Below, one piece after another: positions 17,104 to 25,350 of a stretch of 64,000 nt of DNA (its first letter is position 1; each line of letters opens with the position of its first letter). The notes under the pieces are model-generated. The model was given only the letters and a program-made list of their open reading frames with translations. It did not search any database and was not told where the DNA came from. Source of the stretch: Pseudomonas sp. SJZ074 (lineage in GTDB: Bacteria > Pseudomonadota > Gammaproteobacteria > Pseudomonadales > Pseudomonadaceae); assembly GCF_007828215.1 (NCBI RefSeq), contig NZ_VIUE01000013.1:1-64000 (forward strand), written 5' to 3'. The translations under genes were made by a program, and so were the position numbers.

Positions 17104-17795
17104 GTCGAGTGCTGCGGGTCGGGGGCATGGTGCCCCTGACCACCCTCGATTATCCGGGCCAATTGGCCTGCGTGCTGTTTTGCCAGGGTTGCGCCTGGCG
17201 TTGCCGTTATTGCCATAACCCGCAACTGATCCCGCCCCGTGGCAGCGAGGAAGTGGAGTGGTGCCGGGTGCTGGCGTTCCTGCAACGCCGTCAGGACCTG
17301 CTCGACGCAGTGGTGTTCAGCGGCGGCGAACCGACCTTGCAGGACGGCCTGGGCTCGGCCATGGAGGAGGTGCGACAGATGGGCTTTCGCATCGGCCTGC
17401 ACAGCGCCGGCATCAAGCCGGCGGCATTCGCCAAGGTGGTCGGGCAAGTCGACTGGGTGGGCTTCGACGTCAAGGCCCTGGCCGAAGATGCCTTGGACGT
17501 GACCCGGGTCGAAGGCAGCGGCATGGCCAACTGGCGCAGCCTCGACCATCTGCTGGCCAGCGGCGTGGATTACGAGTGTCGCACCACGGTGCATTGGCAT
17601 CTGTTCGACCCCGAGCGGCTGCTGACCCTGGCCCGGCGCTTGAGCGAACACGGTGTCAGCCGGTTCGCCGTGCAACTGGTGCGCACGGCCCGGATGCTCG
17701 ACCCGCACCTCTCCAGCGTTTCGGCATACGCCTTGCAACCCGAACTGTGGGCCGCTCTGCGGGAGCTGTTTCCCTCGTTCGTGTTGCGCAGCTAA
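17100..17795 (+). CDS. nrdG: anaerobic ribonucleotide reductase activating protein NrdG
   Basis: A 231-residue radical SAM activase with CxxxCxxC at C31, C35, C38 (GCAWRCRYCHNP) and the SAM motif SGGEPT. It makes the glycyl radical on the preceding ORF's RVMGY. The ATG overlaps the stop of the glycyl-radical ORF (ATGA), giving tight stoichiometric coupling. The length fits the longer NrdG type that accompanies ATP-cone NrdD enzymes. Lies downstream of the ANR box at 14798. Confidence 0.92.
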   Translation: MSRVLRVGGMVPLTTLDYPGQLACVLFCQGCAWRCRYCHNPQLIPPRGSEEVEWCRVLAFLQRRQDLLDAVVFSGGEPTLQDGLGSAMEEVRQMGFRIGLHSAGIKPAAFAKVVGQVDWVGFDVKALAEDALDVTRVEGSGMANWRSLDHLLASGVDYECRTTVHWHLFDPERLLTLARRLSEHGVSRFAVQLVRTARMLDPHLSSVSAYALQPELWAALRELFPSFVLRS

Positions 17796-17905
17796 GCCTT
17801 GTCGGGACGAACGACACCGCGGCTCGGGATGACCCGGGCCACTCTTTTCCAAGGTTCTCAAATGCGCTGCCGGATTGGCAGGTAGTTGAACAGGGAGCAT
17901 TTGAT

Positions 17906-19525
17906 ATGACCAGACTCACCACCGCCCAACGCATCGTGATCGGCTTTGCCATCGCGCCGCTGGCCTTGATCGCCCTGGCGTTGTACGCCTTGCACGACCT
18001 GGCTGTGTTGCGCGACCAGGCCGAGCAGATCGTCCGGCAGGATTGGCCGAAGATTGACCCGATCATGGTGATCGCCACAGGCGTACGCGATAACGCCAGG
18101 AACACCCGGGACTTGCTGATCGACAAGAACAATGCGCAGGTGCAGCAATCCATCGATGCCACGCGGCAACGCATCACCCAGGCTTTTGCGACGTTGGAGC
18201 CGCTGTTGTTTCAGCCCGAAGGCAAGGCGGCTTTTGCCGAACTGAAGAAGCGTCGAGAGGCCTATGTGGCGGCATTCGTCCAGGTGCAGGCGCTGATCCG
18301 CCAGGGCGCCACGAATGAGGCGATGACGCAACTCAGGCAGGGTGTGATCCCGGCGGAGCTTGAGGTGTACAAGAGCCTGGAAGGTTTGATGGCGATGCAG
18401 GGCAGGCTCTTTGCCGAGCGTGAGCAACTGGCCCAGGCGCGCTACAGCGATGCGCGGCGCAACATGTTGATGTTGGTCCTGGCGTGCCTGGCCGTGGTGA
18501 GTACCGTGGCGATACTGGTGACCCGCAGCGTGACCCGTCCGTTGGGCGGCGAGCCCGATGATGCCGCGCGGGTGCTGAGCCACATCGCCCAGGGCGATCT
18601 GACGATCCGCGTACCGGTGGGCGTCGGCGCCAACGACAGTGTGATGAGCAACATGCACGACATGCAGCAGAATCTGAACACCATGGTTCGGCACATTGCG
18701 GCCTCGGTGGATCGGGTAGCCAGTTCATCCGAAGAGCTGAGTGCGGTCAGCAGCCAGACCAACAGCACGTTGCAGTTGCAAGGCATGGAGATCGAGCAGG
18801 CTGCGGCGGCGGTGAACCAGATGACAGCGGCGGTGGACGAGGTGGCGCGCAACGCCGTGAGTACCAGCGAAGCCTCGCGGGTTTCCGAGCAGACCGCCCA
18901 GCGTGGACGTGAGCAGGTCCAGCAGACGGTCGCCTGCATCTCGGCGCTGGCGGACGGCGTGACGGACACCTCGGCGCGCATCCAGCAACTGGCGGGGCGG
19001 GTCGAGGGTATCAGCACTGTACTGGACGTGATCCGCGGCATTGCCGAGCAAACCAACCTCCTGGCCCTGAACGCCGCCATCGAAGCCGCCCGGGCCGGCG
19101 ATGCCGGACGCGGCTTTGCGGTGGTGGCTGACGAAGTCCGTGCACTGGCCCATCGCACCCAGGATTCGACCCGGGAAATCGAGGACATGATCGGCAACAT
19201 CCGCCAGGACAGCGGACATGCTGTGACGGCCATGCAAAGCAGCAGCGAGCGGGTACTGGACACCTTGCAAGTCGCCCAGCGTTCCGGCGACGCCCTGGAT
19301 GAAATCGCCCGCTCGATATCGCAGATCAACGAGCGCAACCTGATGATCGCCAGCGCCACGGAACAACAGGCCCTGGTGGCCCGGGAAGTTGACCGCAACC
19401 TGGTGGGCATTCGCAACCTGTCGGAACAGGTGCTTCTGGGGGCAAGGCACACCGATACCGCCGGCCAGGACCTGGCACAGATGGCCGGCTCGCTGCATGA
19501 GACGGTGGCGCGGTTCAAGGTGTAG
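17906..19525 (+). CDS. methyl-accepting chemotaxis protein
   Basis: A 539-residue chemoreceptor. It has TM1 at about 11-32, a four-helix-bundle periplasmic ligand domain (about 35-185), TM2 at about 188-208, then HAMP. The signalling domain contains the highly conserved hairpin tip (EQTNLLALNAAIEAARAG, GRGFAVVADEVR). No C-terminal CheR-binding pentapeptide is seen. The start ATG 17906 follows CAGGGAGC. The ligand cannot be told from sequence; its position after the anaerobic genes does not prove a link, as 110 bp of non-coding DNA separates it from nrdG. Confidence 0.9.
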   Translation: MTRLTTAQRIVIGFAIAPLALIALALYALHDLAVLRDQAEQIVRQDWPKIDPIMVIATGVRDNARNTRDLLIDKNNAQVQQSIDATRQRITQAFATLEPLLFQPEGKAAFAELKKRREAYVAAFVQVQALIRQGATNEAMTQLRQGVIPAELEVYKSLEGLMAMQGRLFAEREQLAQARYSDARRNMLMLVLACLAVVSTVAILVTRSVTRPLGGEPDDAARVLSHIAQGDLTIRVPVGVGANDSVMSNMHDMQQNLNTMVRHIAASVDRVASSSEELSAVSSQTNSTLQLQGMEIEQAAAAVNQMTAAVDEVARNAVSTSEASRVSEQTAQRGREQVQQTVACISALADGVTDTSARIQQLAGRVEGISTVLDVIRGIAEQTNLLALNAAIEAARAGDAGRGFAVVADEVRALAHRTQDSTREIEDMIGNIRQDSGHAVTAMQSSSERVLDTLQVAQRSGDALDEIARSISQINERNLMIASATEQQALVAREVDRNLVGIRNLSEQVLLGARHTDTAGQDLAQMAGSLHETVARFKV

Positions 19526-19548
19526 CGGGGCGGGCATTACGAACTTTC

Positions 19549-19636
19549 TGTGGGAGCGGGCTTGCTCGCGAAAGCGGTCTTTCAGTTACCTATGCATCAC
19601 TGACACACTGCATTCGCGAGCAAGCCCGCTCCCACA
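19549..19636. repeat. REP-type inverted repeat between convergent genes
   Basis: 24-bp perfect arms at 19549-19572 and 19613-19636 (TGTGGGAGCGGGCTTGCTCG...). It separates the convergent chemoreceptor gene and ftrD and probably acts as a bidirectional terminator. Confidence 0.8.
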
Positions 19637-19676
19637 GGATCCAGTTCTACCCAGGTGTTAGGAACACCTCGCAAGA

Positions 19677-21038
19677 TCACCACCCCCAGAACTGCAACCA
19701 CCAGCCGTATCCCACCAGGCCGCAGGCCAATGCCAGGCATGTCACGGTGGGTAATCGTCGAACCGGGGGCATCTGCTCCAGGCGTTTCCAACCCAGCCAC
19801 AGGCTCCAGGCCATCGCCGCCAGCAAAAGCACGGCCCGCGCCGGCTGCACCCATTCGAGCGACAATCCTTCATAGCGCAGCAGTTTTACCGTGGTGGCCG
19901 ACAAGCCGAGAAACAGCCCTGCACCACCAAGAGGCGTCAGGGTGATGGCTAAGGGCCAATAGTGTGCGGCATCTCCCGACATTTTCGCCGCCAGGCGTAT
20001 CAGCAGCGTCAACGAACCACCCAGCAGCAAGGCGCTCATGCCCAGGTAGGCGAGGATGCAAAAACCATCGAGCCAGCTGAAACTGTCATTGAGCTGCGGA
20101 TAGTGCGTCAACAGCCACCAGGGCTCGTTATCCTGGAGGGGCCAAAACAGGTCATGGGTTATCAGCCATTGGGCCAGATTCTGCTTCAAGGCGATGAACC
20201 ACGGGCTGATAGTCCACTGGAAAGCTCCCATGGCCAGGCCGATGACGCCGAACAACAGCAAGCGCACGTCCCACGGCGAGACGCTGTCCGGTGTCGAATC
20301 AAGGATTTCCTGGTTGCTGGAACGGGCGATCAGGCGCACGGCGTCGCGTTGGCCGCTGCAACGACCGCAGGCATGGCAGTCGGCGGCGCTGCGCATGCGA
20401 CGAATGTCCAGCAGCGGCGCGCAGTTGGGCGCTGGTCGACGGGGCGCCGGGTTTTCCAGCCAGCGTTGTTCGTCCACCTGAAAATGCACCGGTGCCAGGC
20501 GGGCGAGCAGGGCGAAGACGCCGCTGACCGGGCACAGGTAGCGACACCATACCCGTTTACCCCGGGCGAACAGCAGGCCGACGAGCACCGCCGCGACGGT
20601 CGAGCCGCCGAGGATCAACAGCGCAGCCTGAGCATAGTCATAAACGCTGATGAGTTGGCCATAGATCGTGGTCAAACAGAAGGCCAGGGTCGGCCAACCG
20701 GCCCAGCGCAGGCCTCGCGGTATGCCCAGGCCTTTGCCATATCGGCTGGCCCATTCGCTCAAGGCGCCCTCGGGGCACAGCACGCCACACCAGAGCCGAC
20801 CGAACAGCACGATCGACAGCAACACGAAGGGCCACCAGAGGCCCCAGAACAGAAATTGAGCCAGCAACGTGAGGTTGTCGAGCAGGCGCGCCTGGCTGTC
20901 CGGCAAGGGCGGGAACGCAGGGACCACCAGCAACACCCCATAAAACAGCACCACTGCCCATTGCACGGCGCGGATGGTCGCGCCGTGGCGGCGCATGCCG
21001 TCGCCCAGGCGCTGGAGCCAGGCGTTCAGGTCGGGCAT
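19677..21038 (-). CDS. ftrD: FtrD-like membrane polyferredoxin of the iron uptake system
   Basis: A 453-residue multi-pass membrane protein of the NosR/NapH-like 4Fe-4S group. Cys motifs are CGVLCPEGALSEW, CRYLCPVSGVF and a degenerate CHACGRC. It has about ten TM segments. It is the last gene of an ftrABCD arrangement and overlaps ftrC by 13 bp. In Bordetella and Brucella FtrABCD, this protein is proposed to pass electrons to the ferroxidase-like step. The assignment rests mainly on gene order plus the Cys motifs. Confidence 0.82.
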   Translation of the reverse strand: MPDLNAWLQRLGDGMRRHGATIRAVQWAVVLFYGVLLVVPAFPPLPDSQARLLDNLTLLAQFLFWGLWWPFVLLSIVLFGRLWCGVLCPEGALSEWASRYGKGLGIPRGLRWAGWPTLAFCLTTIYGQLISVYDYAQAALLILGGSTVAAVLVGLLFARGKRVWCRYLCPVSGVFALLARLAPVHFQVDEQRWLENPAPRRPAPNCAPLLDIRRMRSAADCHACGRCSGQRDAVRLIARSSNQEILDSTPDSVSPWDVRLLLFGVIGLAMGAFQWTISPWFIALKQNLAQWLITHDLFWPLQDNEPWWLLTHYPQLNDSFSWLDGFCILAYLGMSALLLGGSLTLLIRLAAKMSGDAAHYWPLAITLTPLGGAGLFLGLSATTVKLLRYEGLSLEWVQPARAVLLLAAMAWSLWLGWKRLEQMPPVRRLPTVTCLALACGLVGYGWWLQFWGW

Positions 21039-21880
21039 GGCAGGGTTTCCATCTTGCGTGGCCGCAGCGACCCGACGACGGCCAGCCAATAGCCGACCCA
21101 CACCAGCAATGTCAGCGCGCTGGGACTCGCCCGATACCCGGCGAAATCGGCGAGGAAACCACCTAACCCATGGCCGTCATCCAGAATCGCGCTGCTGTCC
21201 CACAGGGCATCGCCGATGCCGCGATACACTGCCTCGGGCCAGTCCATCGCAAGCAACTGCCCGGCGACCCGCTCGATGCCGCTGACCAGCAACGCCGCTC
21301 CCAACAGCAACACAATCGTCTCGCTGATGGCAAAGAAACGCGGCCATGCGATGAACCGTCGACCGCTGTGCAGCAAGGAAACGGTCAGCAGCGCCAGCAC
21401 CAGCCCAGCCAGTGCGCCAACGGCGAACAGGCCCAGTTGCGTCCCGTGCAGGCGAGCCCCGGCGCCATACAGGAAGACCACGGTTTCACTGCCTTCGCGG
21501 CTCACGGCCAACAGCGCCAGGACCAGCAGGCCCAGGCCACCCTGGCGGTCCAGGCGCTGATCGGCGTGACGGGTCAGCGCCTGCTTGAGCGTCCCGGCGT
21601 TGCGATGCATCCAGCCCACCATCTGCACGATCAGCACACTGGCAACCAGCGCCAACGAGGCCTGGAACCACTCGTTGGCCGCGCCGCTCATGGCTTCGCC
21701 GGCCAGCAGGATCAGCCCCGCCAGCCCCGCCGAAAGCAACAGGCCCAGGGCCGCGCCGCTCCAGACGTAGCGCAGTAGCGGCCGGGTCTGTCGCTGCCGG
21801 CTGACCCAGGCCTGGAGAATCCCGAGCACCAACAAGGCCTCGACGCTTTCGCGCCAGACAATAAACATCGATTGAGTCAT
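21026..21880 (-). CDS. ftrC: FTR1-family iron permease
   Basis: A 284-residue seven-TM iron permease of the OFeT/FTR1 family. Two REXXE iron-binding motifs are visible, RESVE at residues 10-14 and REGSE near 140. It imports iron across the inner membrane. The ATG at 21880 is chosen because the first TM starts directly after it. Flanked by ftrB upstream (22-bp gap) and ftrD downstream (overlap). Confidence 0.9.
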   Translation of the reverse strand: MTQSMFIVWRESVEALLVLGILQAWVSRQRQTRPLLRYVWSGAALGLLLSAGLAGLILLAGEAMSGAANEWFQASLALVASVLIVQMVGWMHRNAGTLKQALTRHADQRLDRQGGLGLLVLALLAVSREGSETVVFLYGAGARLHGTQLGLFAVGALAGLVLALLTVSLLHSGRRFIAWPRFFAISETIVLLLGAALLVSGIERVAGQLLAMDWPEAVYRGIGDALWDSSAILDDGHGLGGFLADFAGYRASPSALTLLVWVGYWLAVVGSLRPRKMETLPCPT

Positions 21881-21902
21881 GCAAACGCCTCCTGCTGACC
21901 GA

Positions 21903-22259
21903 TCACTGGGCCAGGATGCCGCCCTCGGGCAGTTGCGGATTGAATTCATCGAAAAATGGATAGTGCCCCGGACGCAGCGGATGAATCACGACGAAGGTGG
22001 TGACTCCGGGCGACAGCACTTTTTCCACTCGCAATGGCGTGCTCTCGAACTCCGCCGGACCCTGGCCGATGTTCTTCAGCACGATCTTGAAGCGCTGCCC
22101 GGCCGGTACTTCCAACAGCGGCGGGGTGAAATGTCCGTCGCGGATGCTCAGTTCATAGGTCGGCAACTCGGCCTGGGCCAGCGACGGCAGCAGGCTCGCC
22201 AGCACCAGCCAGGCCAGGCGTCCATGCCTCGCGGGCTGCCCGCGGGTTCGACGGTCCAT
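21903..22259 (-). CDS. ftrB: FtrB-like periplasmic cupredoxin
   Basis: A 118-residue secreted protein with an Arg-rich N-terminus and hydrophobic signal (LAWLVLASLLPSLAQA), then a small cupredoxin-like beta domain. In FtrABCD systems it is proposed as the copper protein that oxidises ferrous iron delivered by FtrA. The classical Cys copper ligand is not obvious in the mature sequence, so its metal site is uncertain. The ATG at 22259 is 2 bp after the ftrA stop. Confidence 0.75.
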   Translation of the reverse strand: MDRRTRGQPARHGRLAWLVLASLLPSLAQAELPTYELSIRDGHFTPPLLEVPAGQRFKIVLKNIGQGPAEFESTPLRVEKVLSPGVTTFVVIHPLRPGHYPFFDEFNPQLPEGGILAQ

Positions 22260-22261
22260 CG

Positions 22262-22792
22262 TCAATATCCGCCTTTCTTGCCGATCCCGGCGTAGACGAA
22301 TTCGTAGTGCAACTCACATCGTTCGAACCACGGCGCGACGCCGGTCTCCTTGTCGGTATGACGACCGAGGGAGCCATGGCCGCCCGGGGGCAGGACGGTG
22401 AAGGTCAGTTGATATTTGCCGGGACCGAGCAGTTTCACGTTGTCGCCATAGTGCGGTCTGTCATTGGCGACCATGGCGTGGAAATCACCCTTGAGCTCGG
22501 TGTCGTTGCCCTGTTTTTTCAGCTGGAACGCCACGTTGAGGTAAGGCACGAAACTGCCTTCCTGGAAGCCTTGCGGGTTGTCCGCCGTGGCGCGGATATC
22601 GGCTTCCAGGTGAATGTCGGAATCGGCGGTGGCGCGCATCATGCCGGCCGGGGCCATTTCAATCGGTTGCAGGTACACCGCGCCGACTTCCAGTCCCGGG
22701 CACAGTTGCGGTTCGCCGATGGGGTATTCCTTGGCCTGGGCCAGCGGCGTGAGAACGAGGAGGGCGAGAGACAGGGGAGCGAACGTGCGCAT
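22262..22792 (-). CDS. ftrA: FtrA/P19-type periplasmic iron-binding protein
   Basis: A 176-residue periplasmic protein of the Tp34/P19 family. It has a signal peptide (MRTFAPLSLALLVLTPLAQA) followed by a beta-sandwich domain with the family's conserved Met, Glu and His residues (for example GMMRATADSDIHLEADI and FHAM). It is first in the ftrABCD operon and binds iron (and copper) in characterised members. A Fur box lies upstream at 22846-22865. Confidence 0.88.
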   Translation of the reverse strand: MRTFAPLSLALLVLTPLAQAKEYPIGEPQLCPGLEVGAVYLQPIEMAPAGMMRATADSDIHLEADIRATADNPQGFQEGSFVPYLNVAFQLKKQGNDTELKGDFHAMVANDRPHYGDNVKLLGPGKYQLTFTVLPPGGHGSLGRHTDKETGVAPWFERCELHYEFVYAGIGKKGGY

Positions 22793-22845
22793 GATGACTT
22801 CCTGGACGACATGAGAGTTGGCCGGAGTCTAGGGAGCTTCGCTGC

Positions 22846-22865
22846 GAATAATAATGATTATTGTC
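22846..22865. promoter_or_regulatory. Fur box upstream of ftrABCD
   Basis: GAATAATAATGATTATTGTC closely fits the 19-bp Fur consensus built from GATAAT hexamers. It lies about 55-75 bp before ftrA, within AT-rich DNA that contrasts with its surroundings. Iron-starvation induction of ftrABCD is expected. Confidence 0.85.
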
Positions 22866-22980
22866 AATTTCCCGCGTGATTCTGCGAAGGAAATGGCGAG
22901 GGGGTTTTTGATCGAAATCAAGGGCGATCCAGGCCCGACGCGTTAGGGTACAGCTACACCCATCTGTCAGCGGGGTTCCC

Positions 22981-23193
22981 ATGGCCAAGCCCTTTCCCCT
23001 TAGTCCCAAGCATCCTGAACGCATCTGCTGGGGCTGCGACCGCTACTGCGCATCGAACGCCCTGGCCTGTGGCAACGGCGCCGACCGGACCATGCACCCG
23101 GCCGAGATGATTGGGGAGGACTGGTACCTGCATGGGGATTGGGGGTTGGAGTTGACTGACATTACAGACCAAAGCGCCAATCTGGAGAAATAG
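22981..23193 (+). CDS. DUF3079 family small protein
   Basis: A 70-residue protein with the family core: a PKHPERICWGCD stretch, Cys pairs (C-x2-C-x3-C), an ACGNG motif and GEDWY. The Cys and His pattern suggests a small zinc- or iron-binding domain, but function is unknown. The last dozen residues (TDITDQSANLEK) are encoded by the first copy of a 26-bp tandem repeat, so the native C-terminus may have been replaced. Confidence 0.8.
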   Translation: MAKPFPLSPKHPERICWGCDRYCASNALACGNGADRTMHPAEMIGEDWYLHGDWGLELTDITDQSANLEK

Positions 23194-23230
23194 ACCAAAG
23201 CACCTGTCTGAAGGAATAGACCAAACCTGT
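23166..23230. repeat. 26-bp tandem repeat, about 2.5 copies
   Basis: AGACCAAAG begins copies at 23166 and 23192, and a partial copy AGACCAAA begins at 23218, all with exact 26-bp spacing. The first copy overlaps the 3' end of the DUF3079 gene. Confidence 0.7.
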
Positions 23231-23256
23231 GGCGAGGGGATAAATCCCCTCGCCAC
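23229..23256. terminator. hairpin between convergent genes
   Basis: GTGGCGAGGGGAT-AA-ATCCCCTCGCCAC is a perfect stem with a tiny loop, without a clear T-tract. It lies between the convergent DUF3079 and M20 peptidase genes and is a common Pseudomonas intergenic hairpin. Confidence 0.65.
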
Positions 23257-23298
23257 ATTAAACCTGCCAGCCTGGAACCAACAGGCCGGCAGGTGTAC

Positions 23299-25038
23299 TC
23301 AGAGCTTCGGCATCTGCCCGATCCGTCCCATCATTTCGGTCACGATCTGCAAGTCCAGCATGAACTGCTCGACTGTCTTGAACTCGTTGTCGTTATGACC
23401 GGTGTACTTGACATTGGGCATTGCCAGGCCGAACTGCACGCCGTTGGGCAGGTCGTGGACCGACGTGGCGCCTGCGGAGGTGCCGTATTTGTGCTCCATG
23501 CCCAGGTTCTCGGTGGCCACGGCCAGCAGCGCCTTGACCCATTCGCCCTCGGGGTTGCGGTACATCGGTTCGTCGATGGAATAGTCGAAGGCCACCGCCA
23601 CGTGGGACTTCTTGCTCCAGGCCGCGAGTTTGTCGGCGATCTCGGTCTTGAGCGCTTCGGTGGACTTGCCGACCGGAACGCGCAGGTTGACGGCGAGCTT
23701 GAAGGTCTTGTCATCCATGCCGACAAAGGTCAGAGAGGCTGTCAGCGGGCCCATGAACGCGTCGGAGAAGCCAATCCCCAATTGTTTGCCCAGGTAGTCC
23801 AGGCCCCAGTTGTCGGCGGCGTAGCGGGCGGCGTCGGTGATGTGGTTGTGCTTGAGTGCGACCTTGCCGTCGAGGCCGTTGATGAAGTCGAGCATCCGCG
23901 CTACCGGGTTGACGCCGGACTCGGGTTCTGACGAGTGAGCGGAAACACCGGTGAAGGTCAGTTGGACGTCCTTGCCGACGACCTGGCTGGCGACCTCGAA
24001 GTTGCCGCCATTGCGCTTGGCATAATCGGTACCGGCCTTGAGCAGGCTGGCGGCCAGTTCGGCAGGCTTGTCAGCGACAAAGGTGGCCACCGATGTCGAT
24101 GGAATCTGATTGGTTGCCAGGCCACCGGTCAACCCAGTGATTTCGGCGCCCTTGCCTTGCGCAGGACGGCGGGCAAAGTTCGCCATGACCGTGCCATAGC
24201 CTTTCTCGGCAATCACGACAGGGTAGCCGCCATCCAACGCCAGGTTGTAATTCGGCGTCGGGTTGTGTTCGAAGTAGTAGGGAATCGCGTCACCGGTGGT
24301 TTCCTCGGTGGTGTCCACCAGCAGCTTGAAATTCCGCGCCAGCGGCAGTTTCTCTTCCTTGATGATCTTCATGGCATAGAGCGCCACGACGATACCGTTC
24401 TTGTCGTCCTCGGTGCCTCGGCCGTACATACGGTCGCCCACCAGGGTGACTTTGAACGGGTCGAGCCGTGTGCCATCCTTCAGCACCCAGTTTTCCGGCG
24501 TCACCGGGACCACATCGGCGTGGGCGTGGATGCCCACGACTTCGTCGCCACTGCCTGGCAGGGAAATTTCATAGACACGGTTGTCGATGTTGCGGAAGTT
24601 CAAGTCGAAGCCCTGGGCGAGGCTTTTGATCTTGTCGGCGATCTTGAGGAATTCCGGATTCTCGTACTGGGCCACGCCGTCCTTGCGGAAGGTCGGGATC
24701 GCCACCAGTTCTTTCAGGGTTTCGGTGGCCGCGGCGCCGTATTTCACCCGCGCATAGATACCCAGCAGGCGATGGATTTCGTTCTGTTGTTCAGCCGACA
24801 GGGTTTTGTTGTCCTGGAAGGCGTTGATGGCCGGACCCAGGTTCGCGGTTTTGGCAACGTCGCTCTTGGCCACGCTACCCAGGAACTGCCTGAAGTCCGT
24901 GGCCGATGTGTCAGCGAGTGTCTTGACGAGCGTCGCGCTCTGCTGCGCGGTGATGTTGGCAAGTGCTGGCGCGCAGAGTGTTGCGAAGCTGGACAGCAGC
25001 AGGGTGGTCACAGCCAGGTGCTTGAGCGAGAAGTCCAT
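23299..25038 (-). CDS. secreted M20-family dipeptidase
   Basis: A 579-residue zinc metallopeptidase of the M20A (PepV/dipeptidase) type. It has a signal peptide (SLKHLAVTTLLLSSFATLCAPALA), then catalytic-domain motifs HAHADVVPV (metal His and Asp), GRGTEDDKNG (bridging Asp) and DTTEETTG (general-base Glu and metal Glu). The lid domain follows, then the last metal His in YTGHNDNEF. It probably hydrolyses short peptides in the periplasm. The start at 25038 is chosen to put the signal peptide at the N-terminus; ATG 25050 is an alternative. Confidence 0.85.
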   Translation of the reverse strand: MDFSLKHLAVTTLLLSSFATLCAPALANITAQQSATLVKTLADTSATDFRQFLGSVAKSDVAKTANLGPAINAFQDNKTLSAEQQNEIHRLLGIYARVKYGAAATETLKELVAIPTFRKDGVAQYENPEFLKIADKIKSLAQGFDLNFRNIDNRVYEISLPGSGDEVVGIHAHADVVPVTPENWVLKDGTRLDPFKVTLVGDRMYGRGTEDDKNGIVVALYAMKIIKEEKLPLARNFKLLVDTTEETTGDAIPYYFEHNPTPNYNLALDGGYPVVIAEKGYGTVMANFARRPAQGKGAEITGLTGGLATNQIPSTSVATFVADKPAELAASLLKAGTDYAKRNGGNFEVASQVVGKDVQLTFTGVSAHSSEPESGVNPVARMLDFINGLDGKVALKHNHITDAARYAADNWGLDYLGKQLGIGFSDAFMGPLTASLTFVGMDDKTFKLAVNLRVPVGKSTEALKTEIADKLAAWSKKSHVAVAFDYSIDEPMYRNPEGEWVKALLAVATENLGMEHKYGTSAGATSVHDLPNGVQFGLAMPNVKYTGHNDNEFKTVEQFMLDLQIVTEMMGRIGQMPKL

Positions 25039-25245
25039 TGCTGGGGGCATTCCTTTGCAGGGAGTTGAAGGAAGATGTTTCATTGGTGAAACAACTACGC
25101 AACCTAACACTGCAGATCAGCGGGCGGGGAGTCCACGAAGTAGGATTTGTCGCACACTCAAGCAAAAACGGCGCACAAATGAAAAACAATGCAGCCGGCG
25201 GTCCAGGTGGACGGGTGTATGCAGCCTCTGCATACATCACCGAAC

Positions 25246-25335
25246 CCTGTGGGAGCGGGCTTGCCCGCGAAGGCGGCACATCCTGTATCTGTGTGACAGA
25301 GACACCGCTTTCGCGAGCAAGCCCGCTCCCACAGG
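25246..25335. repeat. REP-type inverted repeat
   Basis: Near-perfect arms (CCTGTGGGAGCGGGCTTGCC at the left, with its complement ending at 25335). It occupies much of the gap of about 310 bp between the rlhA-like gene's 3' end and the M20 gene's 5' end. The rest of that gap holds nothing I can assign. Confidence 0.8.
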
Positions 25336-25350
25336 CCATTGCGGCATTGC

